The translations under genes were made by a program, and so were the position numbers. From NCBI GenBank assembly GCA_009926295.1, contig RFPF01000115.1, positions 1 to 8,622 on the forward strand: a DNA stretch of 8,622 bases. The letters are read 5' to 3'. The notes beneath the pieces were generated by a model, which saw only the letters and a program-made list of their open reading frames with translations, had not been told where the DNA came from and made no database searches. Numbering within the stretch: the first letter of the stretch is position 1; every line of letters begins with the position of its first letter. Of this stretch, positions 5,834 through 8,622 are shown piece by piece. The stretch is from Planctomycetia bacterium. Lineage in GTDB: Bacteria; Planctomycetota; Planctomycetia; Pirellulales; UBA1268.

Positions 5834-8622
5834 ATGCCGATGTCGCTCGCGCTTCGTCCCCGGATCGTGATCCTGTCGCTCGCCCTCGCGGCGACCACCG
5901 TGGCTGCCACCGCCGCGGCCGCCGAAGCCAAGAAGCCGGAGGCCGGCAGGAAGGATGGTGAAAAGAAGGAGGCCGATCCCTTCAAGACTGCCCGGGAGAT
6001 GCTCGCACCCGTCGCTCGCCCCGCCCGGCCCGCGCTTCCGCCGAGCGCCCTGCCGCTGCGGTTTCTCGACGGCGAGCGGGTCGCCCTCTACGGCAATTCC
6101 ACCGCCGAACGGATGAACCTCTTCGGACACTTCGAGTCACTCCTCCACCAGCGGTTCCCCGAGAAGAGACTCGTCGTCCGCAATTTCGCCCGGCCGGCCG
6201 ACGAGGTGGCCAACCGCCAGCGGGCCGGCGACTATACGAAGCTCGACGACCCGGTGGCCGCATTCGGCGCCGACACCTATCTCCTGTTCTTCGGGTTCAA
6301 CGAGTCGTTCGCGGGCGCCGACAAGGTGGAGAAATTCAAGGCCGACTATCTCAACCTGCTCGGCGACCTGGCCACGAAGTATCCCCGCGACGACACGAAG
6401 GCGGCGCCGCGGTTCGTGATCGTGTCGCCGATCGCCGTCGAGCCCTCGGGCGATCCGCTCATGCCCGACGCCGACGCCCAAAACAAGACGCTCGCGGTGT
6501 ATCGCGATGCCGCCCGCGACGTGGCCGCGAAGAAGGGGCTGGCCTTCGTCGATCTGTTCGATGCCACGCGCGAGGCGTTCGCCGCACAGCCGGGGCTCCA
6601 GCACACGATCAACGGCTGCCATGTGAACGAGTCGGGCGAAAAGCTCGTGGCCACGCTGCTCGACGAGAAACTCTTCGGTGCGCCTTCGTCGCACCAGCTC
6701 GGCGCAGAAGCCTTCGCAAAGCTGCGGGCCGCCGTGATCGACAAGGCGTGGATCGTGATGCAGGACCACCGGATGGTGAACGGCTGGTACGTCTACGGCG
6801 GCCGTCGGACCTTCGACACGGAGACCTTCCCGCGCGAGTACGTGAAGCTGCGCAACATGGCCTCCGTCCGCGACGCCTACGTGTGGGACCTCGCCGCGAG
6901 CCGGCCCGTGCCGCCGGTGCCCGACGACTCGAAGACGGGCGACCTGATCGTGCCGCCCACCCGGTTCGGCAATCCGGCCACCGTCAAGAGCGAGAATCCC
7001 GAGGGCGGCCCGGCGATCAAGTCGCCGGAAGACGTCATCACGACCTGCACGGTGCCCGACGGCTTCGAGATGCGGCTCTTCGCCGACGAGCGGAGGTTTC
7101 CCGAGATCGCCAAGCCGGTCCAGCTGGCATTCGACTCCAAGGGCCGCCTCTGGATCTCGACGATGCCGAGCTATCCCCAGTGGAAGCCGGGCGACCCCAA
7201 ACCGGCCGACAAGCTCGTGATTCTCGAAGACACCGACGGCGACGAAAAGGCCGACAAGAGCACGGTGTTCTACGACAAGCTGCACTGCCCGACGGGCTTC
7301 CAGTTCTTCAACGGCGGCGTGCTCGTGGTCGATCAGCCGCGGATGCTCTGGCTTGCGGACACGAACGGCGACGACAAGGCCGACGTCGTGGTCCACGTGC
7401 TCGACGGCTGGGCCACGGAAGACACACACCACACCACGGGCGCGTTCGAGGCGAGCCCGGGCGGCCTCCTCCACATGCTCGAGGGCGTGGCCATGAGCAC
7501 GGCGCTCGAGACGCCTTGGGGGCCGTTTCGCAACTACGGCTCTTCCGGGGCCTACGTGCTCGACCCGCGCACCTGGAAGATCAGCCACTTCAACACGCCG
7601 GGCTACGGCAACCCGTGGTGCTACGTGTTCAACGAATGGGGCCAGGGCATTTGCGGCGACGGCACCGGTGCCGCGCAGCACTGGGATACCCCGCTCTCCG
7701 GCAAGCAGTACGGCGGCCGCAAGGGCATGAACCCCGTGTTTGACACCGAGCGGATGCGGCCGGTCGTGGGGAGCGAGTTCCTGCGCTCGCGGCAGTTCCC
7801 CGACGACGTCCAGGACCAGTTCATCTACGCCTGCGTGATCAACATGAACGGCATGCCGCGCTGGAAATTCTCCGACGACGGCGCCGGCTACAAGGGGGAG
7901 CGGGTGCGGCACGACCCGAACGACCCCAAGACCCCGTTCGACCTGATCAAGAGCAGTGACAAGCACTTCCGGCCGGTCGATCCGCAGATCGGCCCCGACG
8001 GCGCCCTCTGGTTCGGCGACTGGGCCAACCCGCTCATCGGCCACATGCAGTACAGCCAGCGCGACCCCAACCGCGACCACGTCCACGGCCGCATCTACCG
8101 GCTCGTCTACAAGCCGAAGCCGCTGCTCACACCGGAGACGCAGGCGGGGAAGTCGATCGAGCAGGTGCTCGACCAGCTCAAGAGCCCCGAGTGGCGCACG
8201 CGGTACCGCGCCCGCGCCGACCTGCAGGCCCGGCCGAAGGCGGATGTCCTCGCCGCGGCCAACGCCTGGCTCGGCCGCATCGCCTCCGATCCGGCCGCCG
8301 AGCGACTGGCCACCGAGGTGCTCTGGCTCCAGCAGAGCTTCCATGCCGTGGACGCGGGCCTGCTCGCGCGGCTGCTGGAATCGCCGGTGCCTGATGCCCG
8401 GGCCGCTGCCGTACGGGTGCTCGCCGACGAGCGGGATCGCTGCGCCGACGCCGAAGCCCGGCTGATCGCGAAGGCCACCGATCCTCACGCCCGGGTGCGC
8501 ACGGAGGCCGTCCGCGGCCTGAGCTTCTACGGCTCGATGCCGGCGATGCGGGCCGTCGTCGCCGCCGCCGACATCACGCCCTCCGACCGGTTCATCGCCT
8601 ACACCTGCGATGCCGCCCTCGG
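5834..8622 (+). CDS. Exported SGNH-hydrolase-like / PVC membrane-bound dehydrogenase / HEAT fusion, 3' end missing
   Basis: The frame from ATG 5834 stays open through the right edge: 929 full codons are visible and the gene is truncated. GAGGAG lies four bases upstream; ATG 5840, two codons later, is an alternative start. Residues 1-32 form a Sec-type signal peptide. Residues about 80-275 look like an SGNH/GDSL hydrolase: GNS with S89, FGFNES with G154 and N156, and NGCHVN with H263. The usual Asp before the His is replaced (N260). Residues about 405-760 match the PVC 'membrane-bound dehydrogenase' propeller domain (TIGR02604 type), with two calcium-loop-like motifs, DTDGDEKAD at 466-474 and DTNGDDKAD at 509-517. 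From about 775 on, helical HEAT-like repeats run to the edge. In this family a C-terminal cytochrome c (CxxCH) often follows; none is visible before the edge. Likely a periplasmic or envelope protein in polysaccharide or related catabolism, but the substrate is unknown. Confidence 0.85.
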   Translation, partial: MPMSLALRPRIVILSLALAATTVAATAAAAEAKKPEAGRKDGEKKEADPFKTAREMLAPVARPARPALPPSALPLRFLDGERVALYGNSTAERMNLFGHFESLLHQRFPEKRLVVRNFARPADEVANRQRAGDYTKLDDPVAAFGADTYLLFFGFNESFAGADKVEKFKADYLNLLGDLATKYPRDDTKAAPRFVIVSPIAVEPSGDPLMPDADAQNKTLAVYRDAARDVAAKKGLAFVDLFDATREAFAAQPGLQHTINGCHVNESGEKLVATLLDEKLFGAPSSHQLGAEAFAKLRAAVIDKAWIVMQDHRMVNGWYVYGGRRTFDTETFPREYVKLRNMASVRDAYVWDLAASRPVPPVPDDSKTGDLIVPPTRFGNPATVKSENPEGGPAIKSPEDVITTCTVPDGFEMRLFADERRFPEIAKPVQLAFDSKGRLWISTMPSYPQWKPGDPKPADKLVILEDTDGDEKADKSTVFYDKLHCPTGFQFFNGGVLVVDQPRMLWLADTNGDDKADVVVHVLDGWATEDTHHTTGAFEASPGGLLHMLEGVAMSTALETPWGPFRNYGSSGAYVLDPRTWKISHFNTPGYGNPWCYVFNEWGQGICGDGTGAAQHWDTPLSGKQYGGRKGMNPVFDTERMRPVVGSEFLRSRQFPDDVQDQFIYACVINMNGMPRWKFSDDGAGYKGERVRHDPNDPKTPFDLIKSSDKHFRPVDPQIGPDGALWFGDWANPLIGHMQYSQRDPNRDHVHGRIYRLVYKPKPLLTPETQAGKSIEQVLDQLKSPEWRTRYRARADLQARPKADVLAAANAWLGRIASDPAAERLATEVLWLQQSFHAVDAGLLARLLESPVPDARAAAVRVLADERDRCADAEARLIAKATDPHARVRTEAVRGLSFYGSMPAMRAVVAAADITPSDRFIAYTCDAAL

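Noticed and set aside
6137..8488. A 783-codon open frame on the minus strand opposite the SGNH/dehydrogenase gene
   Set aside because: It is the mirror of a real GC-rich gene. Its composition is Arg/Val/His/Gly-heavy without family motifs, whereas the plus-strand reading has a signal peptide, ribosome site and recognisable domains.

Overview
The window is GC-rich (about two-thirds G+C) and most likely comes from a planctomycete chromosome, probably of the Pirellulales type. The best evidence is the last gene. It joins an SGNH-hydrolase-like domain to the 'membrane-bound dehydrogenase' domain (TIGR02604 type) and HEAT-like repeats, an architecture typical of the Planctomycetes-Verrucomicrobia group. 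The first gene also looks like a large conserved hypothetical protein of planctomycetes. These taxonomic calls come from memory of the families, not from a search.

Layout from left to right: (1) the 3' end of a large gene of unknown function, + strand, entering from the left edge and ending at 1775; (2) a 392-base gap holding two facing copies (E1, E2) of a structured repeat; (3) fumC, class II fumarase, + strand, 2168-3583; (4) a 408-base gap between convergent genes holding two more facing copies (E3, E4) and a perfect 13-bp hairpin; (5) glnB, a P-II nitrogen regulator, - strand, 4330-3992, with a good sigma-54 promoter match at 4429-4414; (6) a Tat-exported beta-propeller (NHL-type) protein, + strand, 4630-5739; (7) the exported SGNH / PVC-dehydrogenase / HEAT protein, + strand, from 5834 and open at the right edge.

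The genes do not form one pathway. fumC (TCA cycle) and glnB (nitrogen sensing) are single housekeeping genes that end facing each other. The two exported proteins lie in tandem 94 bases apart and may share an extracytoplasmic catabolic role, but the sequence does not prove this.

The most unusual content is between the genes. Four elements of about 129-143 bp share a 15-base core (TCGCCGGACGTTCGC, exact in two, one mismatch in a third, degenerate in the fourth). Each has terminal inverted repeats whose two arms agree with each other while differing between elements, and each has internal hairpins at similar places. Three of the four have the same end placed 7-45 bases after a stop codon, pointing in the direction of transcription. 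They could be a family of mobile or REP/MITE-like repeats, or structured 3'-UTR/terminator elements. This is the part of the window that may be undescribed.
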